Assembly: GCA_003116975.1 (NCBI GenBank)
Contig: BGKB01000044.1
Location: forward strand, 694,940 to 758,939
Length of the DNA: 64,000 nucleotides
Origin: Aurantiochytrium sp. KH105
Lineage: Eukaryota; Sar; Bigyra; Thraustochytrida; Thraustochytriidae
Direction of reading: 5' to 3'
In this document: positions 1 through 10,954 of the stretch, one piece after another
How positions within the stretch are numbered: position 1 is the stretch's first letter
Layout: each line of letters opens with the position of its first letter
Notes under the pieces: model-generated
The model's database searches: none
Told to the model about the DNA's origin: nothing
Seen by the model: the letters and a program-made list of their open reading frames with translations, nothing else
Position numbers and translations under genes: made by a program

Positions 1-60
1 GCAGAGCAGCGCAGAGAAGCGCAGAGCAGCGTAGAGCAGCGTAGAGCAGCGCAGAGCAAG
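1..60. repeat. 10-bp tandem repeat at window edge
   Basis: Six contiguous 10-mers close to GCAGAGCAGC run from the first base. They differ by one or two substitutions each. The array may continue to the left of the window. Confidence 0.85.
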
Positions 61-1560
61 GGCTGTGCAGGTCGAGAACGCTGGCAGCGTAAGCGGCTGC
101 GGCGCGCACGTACACCAGGCTTGGCCATGGAAAGCGCGCGCAAGGCGTGGCAAAGCGCGCAAAGCATGCAAAAACAGAGAAAGCTGAGCTCCAGGAAGAG
201 GCGCGCTCCCGGTACTTTGGGGCTGCCATGAACCCGCTAGGAGGGTCCTAGGCCGAGGCGTAGCTGAGGATCGCGCTCGAGGGCGCAGTTGCAAGGGCCA
301 GGTCGTAGACGGTTTGTATCGGTAATGCTAGGACCAAGCGGCACCGGACCCGGCGGCACTCTTCTGATCCTGTTTTTCTTTTGGGGTTATTGCTTCATCC
401 ATGGGCTATCCTCGCCTCCGCTGCCGCAGCAGCCGCTACCGCGCGCGAGATCGAGCCGCGGAAACCCGAGAGAGACTCGCGGCGAGACCCCTCTCACGGC
501 GGAGGCAGAGCTCTGCGCCGCCTTCGTCCTGGCTTCTCGCGCAAAGGCGGAGGCGGCGATCGCGCATGGGGCGATTCGGTATAGCATAAATGAAGAAGTG
601 AATACATGGAGCAAACGAATGAACAATGGCGGGGCGCAAGTCGGGTATCCCGGGATAACGCAGTGTGCGCGGCGGGGATAGGCCACTTGCGGCGCCTCCC
701 GGCCCGGAAGCAAGGAGAGGCGAGCAAGAGCAAGGAAAGGAAGAAGAGGCCTTGGGAGGGACGCGGTACCGCGGCGGCAAGTGGGTTATCGGCGGCGGCA
801 AGTGGAGAATGCGGCGGCGCAAGTTCGAGCGCGCAGTGCGCACAGCAAACTCGAAAAGGCTGGCAGAGCGAGCGGCGCAGACCCGAGCGATCTCTCGCTC
901 GTGCCGCGACCCACTCGCGCTCCCTCCCTCCCTCCCTGCCTCCCTTCGCCCCTCCCTCCCGCCCGCGCAGGCGCCGGCCGGAGCGGAGAGAGAGCGGGAC
1001 GGAGACCGCGCCGGCGGCGCCGCGGGAGGCCCGGGCGGCGAGCGAGCGCGGCTGCGTGCGAGGGCGCGGCGCGGGCCAGGGAGGAGGAGAAGGCGGCGCT
1101 GGTTTTGAACTTTTCCATCTCCATCTCCATTTCATCCATCTCATCTCATCTCATCTCATCTCAACCCGGCTCGGCGGCAACTCCTCGCAGCTGTCCATCG
1201 CCGCAGCTGTCCATCGCGGCGTCCTTGCCGCGGCGAGGAAGCGAGCTCGCGTCGGCCCCCTCGCCCCCGCGGAGCGGCCCCCGCCGCTGCGGACGGGGAG
1301 AGAGAGGCCGAGGAGGCGGGCGGCTGCGCGAAGGGCCAGTCGCTGCGCGCCAAAAGCGGCCAGAGGCAGGCAGGGCCAGGCAAAAAAAAAGCGCACGCGC
1401 GCCGCGGACCTGCTGCGCGGGACGGAGGCGGGCGCGGACGAGGACGGCGAGGAGGGCGGCCCGAGGGAGAGGAGAGGGAGAGAGCTAGCTGCCTGCAGAA
1501 GCGCCGGCGGTAGCGCCGGCGGTAGCGCCAGCGTCGGCCTGCGTCGGCCTGCGTGGACAG
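61..1560. other. GC-rich gene-free leader of the EF-hand gene
   Basis: No convincing coding region is visible. Long open frames on both strands here are Arg/Ala/Gly/Pro-rich and overlap one another in several frames, as GC-rich non-coding DNA does. The stretch holds a (CATCT)n run at about 1113-1164 and short GC-rich duplications at 1500-1553. It most likely contains the promoter and 5' leader of the gene beginning at 1826. Confidence 0.6.
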
Positions 1561-1739
1561 GTAGGAAAAAAGGACTCAGGCCCCTCGTGGGACGCACACG
1601 CGATAAACCAGCCCGCGGAAGAGACGAGAGCGAGACCAGGCCACTCGACGTTGCAAGTCCGCGCTGCTGCTCCGCCACGGCCCCGGGAAAGGGTAGAGCG
1701 GGTGTTGTCTCGATCGAAGCTTGTTGTTCTTTTCTCTAG
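1561..1739 (+). other. Predicted 5'-UTR intron
   Basis: A GTAGGA donor follows GGACAG at 1561, and a pyrimidine-rich tract ending in CTCTAG gives an acceptor at 1739. The 179-nt length is in the range of the other introns in the window. Removal would place a short upstream ORF (1755-1778, eight codons including stop) and then the 1826 start codon on the mature leader. No transcript evidence is available. Confidence 0.45.
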
Positions 1740-1825
1740 AGGCACCGTACGCGCATGGCCGTGGTCAGTCTTCATTGACAAGAAGCGGATCTCCAGCTCC
1801 GACGACAGCCACAAGCAACCACGCC

Positions 1826-4732
1826 ATGCAGCAGCACTCACCGACCAACGGTGGTCTGCGCAAAGGGCGCGCCGCCAAGCGAGACTTCAAAAGCCGTCTG
1901 GAAAATGCATGCCAGATCCATGGCACGACCTTGGAGCGAGCCCGGGTGCCCGTGCGCGGCAGCCGCAAGGTCACCTACGTTCTCGACTGGGGCCGCGTTA
2001 CGGGCATGCACAACTTTCAAAACGAAAAAGGCGCCGTCAAGTTAGTCCCCGGCGGATTCAAGGTCGCATTCGAAGCGAGTAACTTTGTCTGGATCGCCGA
2101 AGTTCAGTTCTCCATCCCGGGCGTCCAAGCCACGGACGTGCCCATGTTCCGCGTGAATCCAGTACGCAAAGATGGGTCCATGCAGGAAGAGGGAAGCGGC
2201 TGGCTTGACAACATCTCGGCAGCTTTTCGACGTGCGCTCAGCATTCTCAATGGCGACGTGCAAAAAGAACAGCACCGGCCGAATGGACGACTCTACCTTG
2301 GCATCTTTTACCCTGCAGTACAGACCTCACTAAAGGACATTTTGCGCGAAGAACCGCATCGCGTCGACCCAAGCATGCGCGCAAGCGTGCGCGAGTGGCT
2401 TGCTGGCGGAAACGCGGCCACCATCGCAGCCGCATCACCACGGAGCAACAGCGCAGCCGCAGCCGCGGCACACCCGCATGCGCACGCGCATGCACATGCG
2501 CACAGAATCGGCCTAGATTCTCAATTGCAGAATCCGGGGCAGCCTCGCCCGCCGACTTTGCCGTCGACAGCTGCAGCAATTTCAGAAGTCGCCTCAGCGC
2601 CTTTGCATGGAGATCCTAAAAGAGGAGGCGCGCCGTATCCAGCATTTTCACACGACCATCCGATGTCTCGAAACTCCACTGCTGCTAGCATGTCTTCATC
2701 GTCATCATCATCTACGGCAACAGCAGCAGCAGTAGCAGCAACTTCTCGGCCCGGGCACGCTGACGCCTCATCTCTTCACAATTTTGGCTGGGGTCATTCA
2801 TCACGGCATACCCAACACCATCACGCGCATGCTGGACAGCTAGAGCAGCAGCATCACCACCTTCATGGAGCTCATGATCACCACTCGCACGCACAACAGC
2901 AGGCGCAGCAACAAGCGCAGCAACATGCGCAGCATCAACGCCTGGGCGCCCGCGGCGCCTCGCACATGCCCCCGCCTCACAGTATCACGCGTGTAAAGGC
3001 GGAAGGGTCAGCCTCGATGGCCTCGCAGCTCGCGCACCGCGCGTTGCACCAGAATCATACCACCAAGTCGCCCATGCAATCTCCTTCAGCATCGTCCATG
3101 CCGCCACCCAAGCCCATGGATATTCGAAATCGCGCTCTGGGGGTTCCTGGAGCAGGACTCAAGGCGCAAAAAGCCGAAGACTCGCGCAAACGTGCCATGG
3201 CAGACGGAGGCCACAAACTATTGCACCTTGCGACCTCGGGTCAAATGATGAAGGGCAAGACTGGCGGCCTGGAGAACATTGAAGAAATTCTGCAGTCTGT
3301 CTTGCTGCAAATCAAGTCCAATGATATCTCGGACGAAAGCTCGGCAGCCGAGCTCATGAAAGGCATGGACGACGCAGATCCTGAAACCACGCGACGTGTG
3401 CTCGGAATGCTCAAAGAGATCAAACGTGAACTCATTGTGCGCGGCACGAGCAAACGCCGCCGCCTTCACGCCGACGACAGCTCGGATACAAGCGCTTCCT
3501 CGGTCGGGTCCATCAGCAAGCGCATGTTTAGTGGTAGCGACTTTGATCCATCGACCCCACCCACTGTGGCAAGCTTGCATCCGTCATCGCCATCTCTTGC
3601 CGCGTCGCTATCGCTCAATGGCGCGTCCGGGTACGGATCGTCCAATCTCTTTAGTGGAGTAGGCAGCAGCAATGGCGGTGGCAAGGGATCGCAAGGAGGA
3701 CGGCACTTTACGGCAGCGCATCTGGGGAACCCGCACCACCCGCCACTGCACCCGACGGCAGCGCAGAGTGTTTCAAGCGGATCCTCGGGCACGACCAACG
3801 GGCCAGCAGCGGCCAACGCATCGTCTCTCAAGGGAAAGATGGGACTCTCGGCTTTGTCTCGAGGCCGCACAAGCAGCGCGGACTCGCAGAATCACCCTTT
3901 GCGCGGCGGCCTCGCCCTCGACGACTTTAACACGCACACGACGGGCGCGGATGCTGGCGCCGGCGGATTCGGAAGCAACAGTAGCACCGCGAGCGGGCCG
4001 CGGTCCTTCAGGGGAGGGGCCGCAAGCCATGGCGGCCAGTCCGCAGACGACCACTTTGCCGGCTTTGATTCGCATTCAATTGGCGGATTCAGTGACCCAG
4101 GCAATCTGCTCGGAACTCTTTTCACAGACCTGGAAGACTACGAAACGGACCCGAACAAGAAGTTGCCCATCATTGTGGGTTGCCACCTGAGCCATGAAGG
4201 CCTGTTTTTGCGGCTTGCCCCGCCTGATACCGATGGCTTTAGCGAGGAGGAGCTCGCGAACGCCATGACTTCTCTCCGGATCCCAGCCGCCAGTAGCATC
4301 GTCCGTGCAACCTTGCAAGCAGCAGATGTGAACAATAATGGGCGGGTGTCGATGCCAGAGTTTTTGAACTTTTTGAAGCGTCGCGAAGAGGAACTCAAGG
4401 TCATGTTCGATGCGATTGACCGCGATCACGATGGCGTGATCTCGCTTCGCGATCTCAAGTGGGCCCGTGACCAAGGCAAGCTCGAGCAGACGGCCTCGGA
4501 CGAGGAGCTGCAAGCCTTGCTCGAGTGGATGGACACGCTCGAGGACGCTTACCAGGATCACCACATTCATTTTGAGGAATTCCGCACCGGTCTCATTTTG
4601 CTTCCACCGGCTACGACCCTGACGGACCTTATTAGGCATTTTCGAGAGAAAGGCACGCCCGAAGCCAAGTACACGGCGACCGATAGCGCCAGCATTCACG
4701 CCTTGGCGAACGCCGCGCAGGCGCGTCCCTGA
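1826..4732 (+). CDS. EF-hand protein with unknown N-terminal domain and long low-complexity linker
   Basis: The 968-aa protein starts at the first good in-frame ATG (GCCATG context) after a predicted leader intron; an ATG at 1721 in the same frame lies inside that intron. Residues about 15-190 look like a folded globular domain that I do not recognise. Residues about 195-480 are low complexity, with alternating His-Ala, poly-Ser, Gln and His-Gln runs. A helical segment near 490-560 ends in a basic KRRR stretch that could be a nuclear signal. The C-terminus carries two canonical EF-hand loops, DVNNNGRVSMPE from residue 834 and DRDHDGVISLRD from residue 865, followed by a degenerate third. This suggests a Ca2+-responsive, possibly nuclear regulatory protein; the function is inference. 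Confidence 0.8.
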   Translation: MQQHSPTNGGLRKGRAAKRDFKSRLENACQIHGTTLERARVPVRGSRKVTYVLDWGRVTGMHNFQNEKGAVKLVPGGFKVAFEASNFVWIAEVQFSIPGVQATDVPMFRVNPVRKDGSMQEEGSGWLDNISAAFRRALSILNGDVQKEQHRPNGRLYLGIFYPAVQTSLKDILREEPHRVDPSMRASVREWLAGGNAATIAAASPRSNSAAAAAAHPHAHAHAHAHRIGLDSQLQNPGQPRPPTLPSTAAAISEVASAPLHGDPKRGGAPYPAFSHDHPMSRNSTAASMSSSSSSSTATAAAVAATSRPGHADASSLHNFGWGHSSRHTQHHHAHAGQLEQQHHHLHGAHDHHSHAQQQAQQQAQQHAQHQRLGARGASHMPPPHSITRVKAEGSASMASQLAHRALHQNHTTKSPMQSPSASSMPPPKPMDIRNRALGVPGAGLKAQKAEDSRKRAMADGGHKLLHLATSGQMMKGKTGGLENIEEILQSVLLQIKSNDISDESSAAELMKGMDDADPETTRRVLGMLKEIKRELIVRGTSKRRRLHADDSSDTSASSVGSISKRMFSGSDFDPSTPPTVASLHPSSPSLAASLSLNGASGYGSSNLFSGVGSSNGGGKGSQGGRHFTAAHLGNPHHPPLHPTAAQSVSSGSSGTTNGPAAANASSLKGKMGLSALSRGRTSSADSQNHPLRGGLALDDFNTHTTGADAGAGGFGSNSSTASGPRSFRGGAASHGGQSADDHFAGFDSHSIGGFSDPGNLLGTLFTDLEDYETDPNKKLPIIVGCHLSHEGLFLRLAPPDTDGFSEEELANAMTSLRIPAASSIVRATLQAADVNNNGRVSMPEFLNFLKRREEELKVMFDAIDRDHDGVISLRDLKWARDQGKLEQTASDEELQALLEWMDTLEDAYQDHHIHFEEFRTGLILLPPATTLTDLIRHFREKGTPEAKYTATDSASIHALANAAQARP

Positions 4733-4755
4733 TATGACATTGTTGCACTGCGAGT

Positions 4756-4964
4756 TTAAAACGTATCCTAGAGCCCCGAAGTTGATTTTTGGTCTTTTCC
4801 TCCATTTTTTTGCTTCTTTACTATGCTACGTTGGGCCTATTCTGACGTTTTGCGAAGGAGAGGCGTCAGATCGTCAACATAGGCCTGTTCCCGTGTTGTT
4901 CGTTGGTTCGTTGGTGGTTGTTTTCCCATCGAAATACGCGTACCCACACTCGCCAAATACATTG
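4756..4964. repeat. Direct repeat copy 1 (about 210 bp)
   Basis: This stretch runs from TTAAAACGTATCCTAGAG to CAAATACATTG and recurs at 5223-5433 in the same orientation with only scattered substitutions and single-base indels. It contains no convincing gene. Confidence 0.85.
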
Positions 4965-4984
4965 TTGCTCTGCAAGTTTTTAAT

Positions 4985-5056
4985 TTAACACGGAGTCCAC
5001 GAGAGAAATACATGATTTTGCGAAGGCCAATCGGCACCTAGACCCCTCCGGCTTTG
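4985..5056. repeat. Inverted-repeat arm 1
   Basis: The segment beginning TTAACACGGAG and ending CCGGCTTT matches, imperfectly and with gaps, the reverse complement of 5146-5226. The single ambiguous base of this region (N at 5058) lies two bases beyond it. Confidence 0.65.
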
Positions 5057-5145
5057 ANGGGACACCCCGCACGCCCGCGCGCTCCCGGCCGGCGTCCTCC
5101 CCCGGGGTCGCGCGCACGCTGCCGCGGCCGCGCGCCGATCGAGGC

Positions 5146-5226
5146 AAAGCCGGATGGGTCTGATGCCCAGGAGGCCTTCGATTATGAGGAGACGATCACG
5201 TACTTTACTCGCGAACTCCGTGTTAA
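5146..5226. repeat. Inverted-repeat arm 2
   Basis: This is the partner of 4985-5056 on the opposite strand. Its outer end (CTCCGTGTTAA) overlaps the start of the second direct repeat by four bases. Confidence 0.65.
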
Positions 5227-5433
5227 AACGTATCCTAGAGCCCCCGAAGTTGATTTTTTGGTCTTTTCCTCCATTTTTTTGCTTTGTTACTATGCTACGT
5301 GGGGCCTATTCTGACGTTTTGCGAAGGAGGGGCGTCAGATCGTCAACAGAGGCCTGTTCCCGTGTTGTTCGTTGGTTCGTTGGTGGTTGATTTTCCATCG
5401 AAATGCGCGTAACCACACTCGCCAAATACATTG
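5223..5433. repeat. Direct repeat copy 2 (about 211 bp)
   Basis: Second copy of 4756-4964. It is followed by GTTCG/ACGAACG-rich sequence to about 5510. From there to 5696 I see nothing beyond the probable 3' region of the TAF13 gene. Confidence 0.85.
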
Positions 5434-5696
5434 ATTTCTTTTTTTTTCCCTACCGCTTTGCAGCGAGCATGTTCGTACAAACGAACGCACGTACGAACGA
5501 AAGCGGAGCTTGGGCTTGGTCAATATTCATAAACAGGAGGTCAGCAGGTAGCGACTGCTTCTCTTCCCGCGGCAGCTTCTTATAAGTTGTGTACGCGCCC
5601 TCGCGAGGATCGTCATGCATCTACGTGCAGTCGCATCCACGCACAGACCTCGAACAACAGGAAGATCGGCAGACATGCTCGAGCGCTTGAGGTGTC

Positions 5697-6383
5697 TCAC
5701 TTCTTCTTCAGACCAGCAAGCTGGGAAGCGTCGATGTTGGCCAGCTGCTGATCCATCGTGGCTGCGACGGTGGTGCTGAGGGGCTGGGAGCTCTTTTTGA
5801 CCTTGTTGGCAGAGGCCTTGGCCTTCTTTTTGGCGGCGGCTGCGCCAGTTTTGCGCTTTTTGGCTTTATTTGCAGCCGACGATTTGTCCTCACGCTTCAG
5901 CTTCATGTCGCGCTCGTTAATAACCTCTTGATACATTTTCAAGAGCTGTCGAACTCGCTCGACCTTGCGGGGGTCGCGGCGAATCGCGAACTCGAGACCT
6001 TTCGTGTTGAGATTGGATCCAAAGGTGTTTGCGAGCGATTCGCGAGTCATGCCCTCCATGTACTCGACCACGATCGAGTTCATTAGATCGAGAGTCTCGT
6101 TGAGTTGCTGGCGCTTGTCGCCAAAGCCGTACATGACAGCTGCCACTGCGTTTTTCGGGGAAGATTGCATGCATTTTCGAGCGTCAGTTTCTTCGTGCCT
6201 CGGATAGGTTCAAGAAGATCGATTCCAAGAGGGGGAGGCTGAGAAATTTTCGAGCAAAGGTTGAGAAACGGGAAGCGGAAGGCGACCGAGAGACGGCCTA
6301 GCTTCTAGGATCTCTCTAAAAAACGTACGCTCAGAGCGAAAGTCCTCCGTCGCCGCAGCGTCGGCGGTGCGTTTGGGCGCCAT
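5697..6383 (-). CDS. TAF13: TFIID subunit TAF13, two exons
   Basis: TAF13 is a histone-fold subunit of the general transcription factor TFIID and pairs with TAF11 in the nucleus. I model exon 1 as 6383-6329 and exon 2 as 6145-5697, giving 167 aa. The intron (6328-6146, 183 nt) has a GTACGT donor, a CTGAC branch-like site and a GCAG acceptor. The splice produces DFRSELAAVMYGFGD, which matches the family's conserved F-x-x-E-L-x-x-x-MYGFGD helix start; the unspliced alternative start at 6170 loses that match. The rest fits the histone fold, including IVVEYMEGMT and IRRDPRKVERV. A Lys/Ala-rich tail of about 60 residues extends beyond the usual end. The gene is divergent from SAM synthetase. Confidence 0.88.
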
Positions 6384-7179
6384 TTCCCTCTTCTTCTCCT
6401 CTCCCTCGTTCGTGTGTGGAAGTATGTACAGATGAATGAAGAGGCCTGAGTCGAAGATCAAGAGGACCGAGGGCGCGCGCCCCCGCGTAGGAGCTGCTCC
6501 TTCGCCCGCGGGACAAACGGCTGTCCGCGTGCGCGCGTCCTCTTCTCTCTGGCTGTGCGCCGACGGCAATCGCGGCGGTGCCACTTTTTAAAGTCTCTTT
6601 TTTTGCGCGTTTAAGTCCTTTCTCTAATTCCTTGCTCTGACCCGTACAAAGGTCGGCCACGTTCGGCGCAGCAACGTCATCAATCCTGGCGGCGGGTGGC
6701 TCGTAGCGTTGCGCCTAAGCTCCGGCAGTAAGCGCCGGACGCAGGGGAATCTTTGGCGGCGCCTTACGCACGGCCGTATCTTGGTTGCCCCTAGACGCGC
6801 CGCCTAGCTGCGGCCGCATAGGTCCTGGGCGAGGCCCGTACGATTAAGGTGGGCGCGTCGCATCGCGCATCGCGCAAACATCAGGACAGGGTACCAGCGT
6901 CTCCTCTGCTCCCCCTGTATACTCTGCCACTGGCGGCGGCCAGCGAAGGAAGACAGCCGGCCCGCCAGCCAGTCAGTCAGCCACAGTCAGGGGCAGAGAG
7001 AGGGCGAGACGTCAACGATCTTGAGGAGCAGCTCCGTGCGCGGAACGCGAGCCGCAGCGCCGCTGCAGGCTGCACAGCTGACCAGAGGCAGCCGAGCTGC
7101 TAATAGCGAGCGAGTGAGTGAATCTTCTGGGGGCGAAAGTCCGAGGTGATGGCAGCAGCAGCGGCAGCAGCAGCAGGCA

Positions 7180-7271
7180 GTAAAAAAGAGAAAAAGAAAA
7201 AGAAAAGAAGAAAATGAAAATGAAAAAGAAAAAAAAAGAAAAAAGAAAAAAGAAAAAAGAAAAAGAAGAAA
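7180..7271. repeat. Purine-only tract (A/G mirror-like)
   Basis: About 90 bases of almost pure A and G, mostly AAAAAG and GAAAA units with two ATG interruptions. The opposite strand is a long pyrimidine tract. Confidence 0.85.
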
Positions 7272-7910
7272 CTAGGAAAGAAAGGAAAGATGAAGAAGAT
7301 TGGGCTGCAGATGTGGCTGTGGCCAAGGGAGTAGTATACTAGTTGGCTACGACGATGATGCAGGTGCCGCATTGGACACGCCAGAGGTGGACTCGAGATG
7401 TCACAGACAGCCATGCCCAGGATACATGAATCGGGCTGCGAATGTCTGGCTGGCTGTTTCTTTTGTTTGTTTGTAGTACTCTCGTATGAAACGAATGGGC
7501 CCTGTTCACGTATACACGAGCTTACGCATGCACAGCATGGCATACCGTACGAGTGGCAGCGATGGCCAGCCAGCGAAGCACGATGTCATAGATGTCACGA
7601 CATCATCATGATGATCATTTTTCCGGGCGGGCGGTATTGCTTGCGAGGATTACCGTGCTGGCAAATGAACAAGTTTGTCTTCGGTGGCCCGCCAGCTTGG
7701 CAGGAGCGACAACCGCGGCTTCCTCTGAAGGAATCGAATCTCACGAGGCCGTCGTTCTTCGGCGTCGGCTCAGCGCGCTCACTCGCTCGCTCGCTTGCCT
7801 GTTCGTTGCTTGCTTGCGTTTGCATTCATCCTTCATCAATCATCACAAACAAGCTGCCACTGGTGACTCCTGACCCTTCTCGTCTCCTCTGCAGCTGGTC
7901 ACCCCGCATT

Positions 7911-7950
7911 GCATCGCATCGCATCGCATCGCATCGCATCGCATCGCATC
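7911..7950. repeat. (GCATC)n pentanucleotide repeat
   Basis: Eight uninterrupted GCATC units. Confidence 0.95.
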
Positions 7951-8005
7951 TCCCGGCAAAGGCCACTTCCGCCTTCGGCATCGAATCCAGCCGCCTCAGG
8001 TCCAG

Positions 8006-8055
8006 TCGCGTCGCGTCGGGTCGGGTCGCGTCGCGTCGCGTCGCGTCGGGTCGGC
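8006..8055. repeat. (CGTCG/GGGTC)n pentanucleotide repeat
   Basis: A run of GTCGC and GTCGG pentamers with substitutions between units. Confidence 0.85.
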
Positions 8056-8141
8056 GAGAGAGAGGGCGAGCCAGGCCTGCTGGCGTGGCTGGCGTCGGCG
8101 TCGCGCGGCGACCTCCCTCTCCTTTCCATCCTCCTTTCAGT

Positions 8142-8145
8142 CTTT

Positions 8146-8181
<36 letters not shown>

Positions 8182-8195
8182 TTCTTTTCTTTTTC
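8142..8195. repeat. (TTTC)n tetranucleotide repeat
   Basis: Roughly ten TTTC units grading into T-rich pyrimidine sequence. Confidence 0.9.
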
Positions 8196-8852
8196 TCTGT
8201 TTCAATCTTTTTACAGGCGGCCTCGCAGGTGGGGGCTATGGTTTTATGTAACTGGGCACTAGAACCGCCCAGATGCGCCGGGCACCCACGTTTCTTTTTA
8301 ACGCGCATAAACATTTTCCGGGTCGCTGCTTCCTTGCCTATGTTTTTCCTTTTTTTTATGTTTTGGATTTTTGATTTGCGAATTATTCATTTTATTTTTT
8401 TTTTGGCTGCTGGCCTCGAGAACGTCGCGACGCGACCTCGGGGCTGCCGGAGGCGGGCGAGCTCAGCTGGGGCGCGGGGGAGGAAGCTGCTCGGTGTCCC
8501 TTTTCGCCGCCGCCTGCGCCGCGCCCTCGTCAGGCTCGCTGGGCCCAGCCGCCGTGGCCTGCTGCTGCCCGCGCGGCGCGTATCATCCATCTCTCGATTA
8601 TCTTCGCAGGCAGAGTCGATGCCGCCGCCAGCCAGCTCAGCCACGGTCGCGGTATCCGCTAGGCATCAGTCTCTCCACATTCAATATTTAGTTTAGGTTA
8701 AATACCGCATACCTTGAAACAAGACGCGGAGAAAGCGGCGCGAGGGTTAAGGGCGCCGAGCAAAACCACAGGCGCAGGAGCAAACCCGAATCTCAGCCAA
8801 GCCGCCGCCAGCCACCCGCCGAGCACGCACGCAGACACGCACGAAAAGCACC

Positions 8853-10401
8853 ATGGCCACCCGCGAGTACCTCTTCACCTCGGAGTCCGTCAACGAGGGC
8901 CACCCGGACAAGCTCGCCGACGTCGTGAGGTAAGTGCCCGCCGCGCGCCGCGTCGCGTCCACACGTCCGTCCGTCTCTGTCAGACTGCGTCATGACGACC
9001 AGACGATGAGTTGAGACGCGCGTGTGAGAGAGAGAGAGAGAGAGGGGCAAGTACAAGCCCGCCACGGTGGCGCTCGACGGCCAGGAGCAGGAGTCAGGAG
9101 AGGAGAGGGAGGTGATGGAGAGAAAGGACGACGAGGAATCGTGCATTGCTTGCGACGCTCTCGAAGCCTGCTGGCGCTGCTCGCATTCTTCTTGCGCACT
9201 GTAGGCTGCTGAAATCTGTGGCCAGCCCAGCCGCAGCAGCAAAGAGAGAGGGAGGGACCGGAAGGTACATGCATGTAAAAGACCATGACGACTGACAGAG
9301 ATATGAATGCACAGTGATGCCGTCCTCGATGCCTGCCTCGCCCAGGACCCCGACTCCAAGGTCGCCTGCGAGACCGCTACCAAGACCAAGCTGGTGATGA
9401 TCTTTGGTGAGATCACCTCCAAGGCCACCGTGAACTTTGAGCAGGTCGTCCGCGATGCCGTCAAGAACGTCGGCTACACCTCGCCCGAGATTGGCATTGG
9501 CCACAACTCGTGCAGCGTCGTCGTTGGCATTGAGGAGCAGTCCCCCGATATTGCCCAGGGTGTGCACCTTGGCAAGGCCCTTGAGGACATCGGTGCTGGT
9601 GACCAGGGTATCATGTTCGGCTACGCCTGCGACGAGACCGAGGAGCTCATGCCTGCCAGCCACCTTTGGGCCACCAAGATTGGCAAGCGCCTGACAGACG
9701 TCCGCAAGGACGGAACCCTCGGCTGGGTTCGCCCCGACGGCAAGGTCCAGGTCACCGTCGCCTACAAGGAGGTCAACGGTGTCACTGAGCCCCAGTACGT
9801 GCACACCGTCCTCATCTCCACCCAGCACGACGAGGGCGTCTCCCAGGAGCAGATTGCCGAGGACCTCAAGCGCGAGGTCATCAGCAAGGTCATCCCGGAG
9901 AAGTACATCACCCCGGAGACCCGCTACGTGCTCAACCCCAGTGGCCGCTTCGTCATTGGTGGCCCCCACGGCGATGCCGGCCTCACCGGCCGCAAGATCA
10001 TCGTCGACACCTACGGTGGCTGGGGTGCCCACGGTGGTGGCGCCTTCTCCGGCAAGGACCCCACCAAGGTCGACCGCTCAGCCGCCTACGCTGGCCGCTG
10101 GGTCGCCAAGTCGCTCGTCGCGGCTGGCCTCTGCCGCCGCTGCCTCGTGCAGCTCTCGTACGGTATTGGCGTCGCTGAGCCCATCTCGCTCCACGTCGAG
10201 ACCTACGGCACTGTCAAGGAGGGCATGACCGAGGCCCAGCTCAAGGAGATCGTCAAGAACAACTTTGACCTTCGCCCCGGCTGCCTCATCCGCGACCTCA
10301 AGCTCAAGCGCCCCATCTACTCGAAGACCACCTGCTACGGCCACTTTGGCCGCAACGACCCGGACTTCACCTGGGAGCAGCCCAAGGAGCTCAAGTATTA
10401 A
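8853..10401 (+). CDS. MAT: S-adenosylmethionine synthetase (methionine adenosyltransferase), two exons
   Basis: The cytosolic enzyme makes S-adenosylmethionine from methionine and ATP, releasing phosphate and diphosphate. Exon 1 is 8853-8929 and exon 2 is 9315-10401, giving 387 aa, the usual family length. The 385-nt intron has a GTAAGT donor and GCACAG acceptor and contains a (GA)n run at 9024-9044. Splicing completes the family's N-terminal block ([10 protein letters not shown] then [20 protein letters not shown]). Both signatures are intact: [12 protein letters not shown] from about residue 119 (methionine/ATP site) and [15 protein letters not shown] from about residue 266 (phosphate-binding loop). 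The start has a CACCATGG context. Codons are strongly C-ending, as expected for a highly expressed gene. Confidence 0.97.
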
Positions 10402-10954
10402 GTCGCCTGTACCCCATACGTCTGCTGTGACGATGGTGGGCGGCTGACTGATGCGCATCTCCCCCTCCCTCCGTACTTGCTTGCTATTCCTCTTTAACCC
10501 TCTTCCCCTTGAAGACGCGGCGAAAGCCATGTCTTTTCGATTTCTTTTTCTAAACAAATCGCCCATCTTTCTTCTGTGAATCTTTTTATTTTGCCTTGGT
10601 GTATCATTAACCTCGGACATGCTCTTACAGCCTCAACCGAGTTTTGAGGCGAAGAGAAGACCCAGACAGCATACGGAAAGATTCTATTACGCTTTGCATG
10701 GGGCTGGGGAAAAAAGCAACCCAAGGAGGCTGATCAGCACTTACTGCCGAGATTTTGATCTTCATCTAACTGTGAAGAATAATGACAACGGGGAGTCTAT
10801 TCAGCATTTGAAAAAAAAATCAGATGAGCGAAGTCGATCTTCATCTGACTGTTCAGAGAGACTCGAATTTCAACTTCGTTCACCGACGACTAGGCCTGGT
10901 CTCGCTAGGCCTGGTCTCGCTAGGCCTCGAAAAATAAAGAAAAAGGAAAATCCT
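10402..10954. other. Convergent 3' intergenic region
   Basis: The region separates SAM synthetase (+) and the TLC-domain gene (-). It holds a short tandem repeat of CTAGGCCTGGTCTCG-type units at about 10890-10925 and two copies of GATCTTCATCTNACTGT about 75 bp apart. No gene is visible. Confidence 0.6.

Larger units (their letters stand above)
6384..8852. other. 2.5-kb gene-free divergent promoter region
   Basis: This lies between TAF13 (-) and SAM synthetase (+). Open frames here are repeats of Arg, Phe, Leu or Ser and have no family resemblance. The region is marked by strong simple repeats and strand asymmetry, listed separately. Confidence 0.6.

Noticed and set aside
606-1739. 377-codon open frame in the 5' region
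   Set aside because: It is Arg/Ala/Gly-rich, overlaps similar frames on both strands, runs through the predicted leader intron and has no conserved motif.
7398-8696. 432-codon open frame
   Set aside because: It translates the GCATC, CGTCG and TTTC microsatellites into repetitive peptide, the mark of chance coding.
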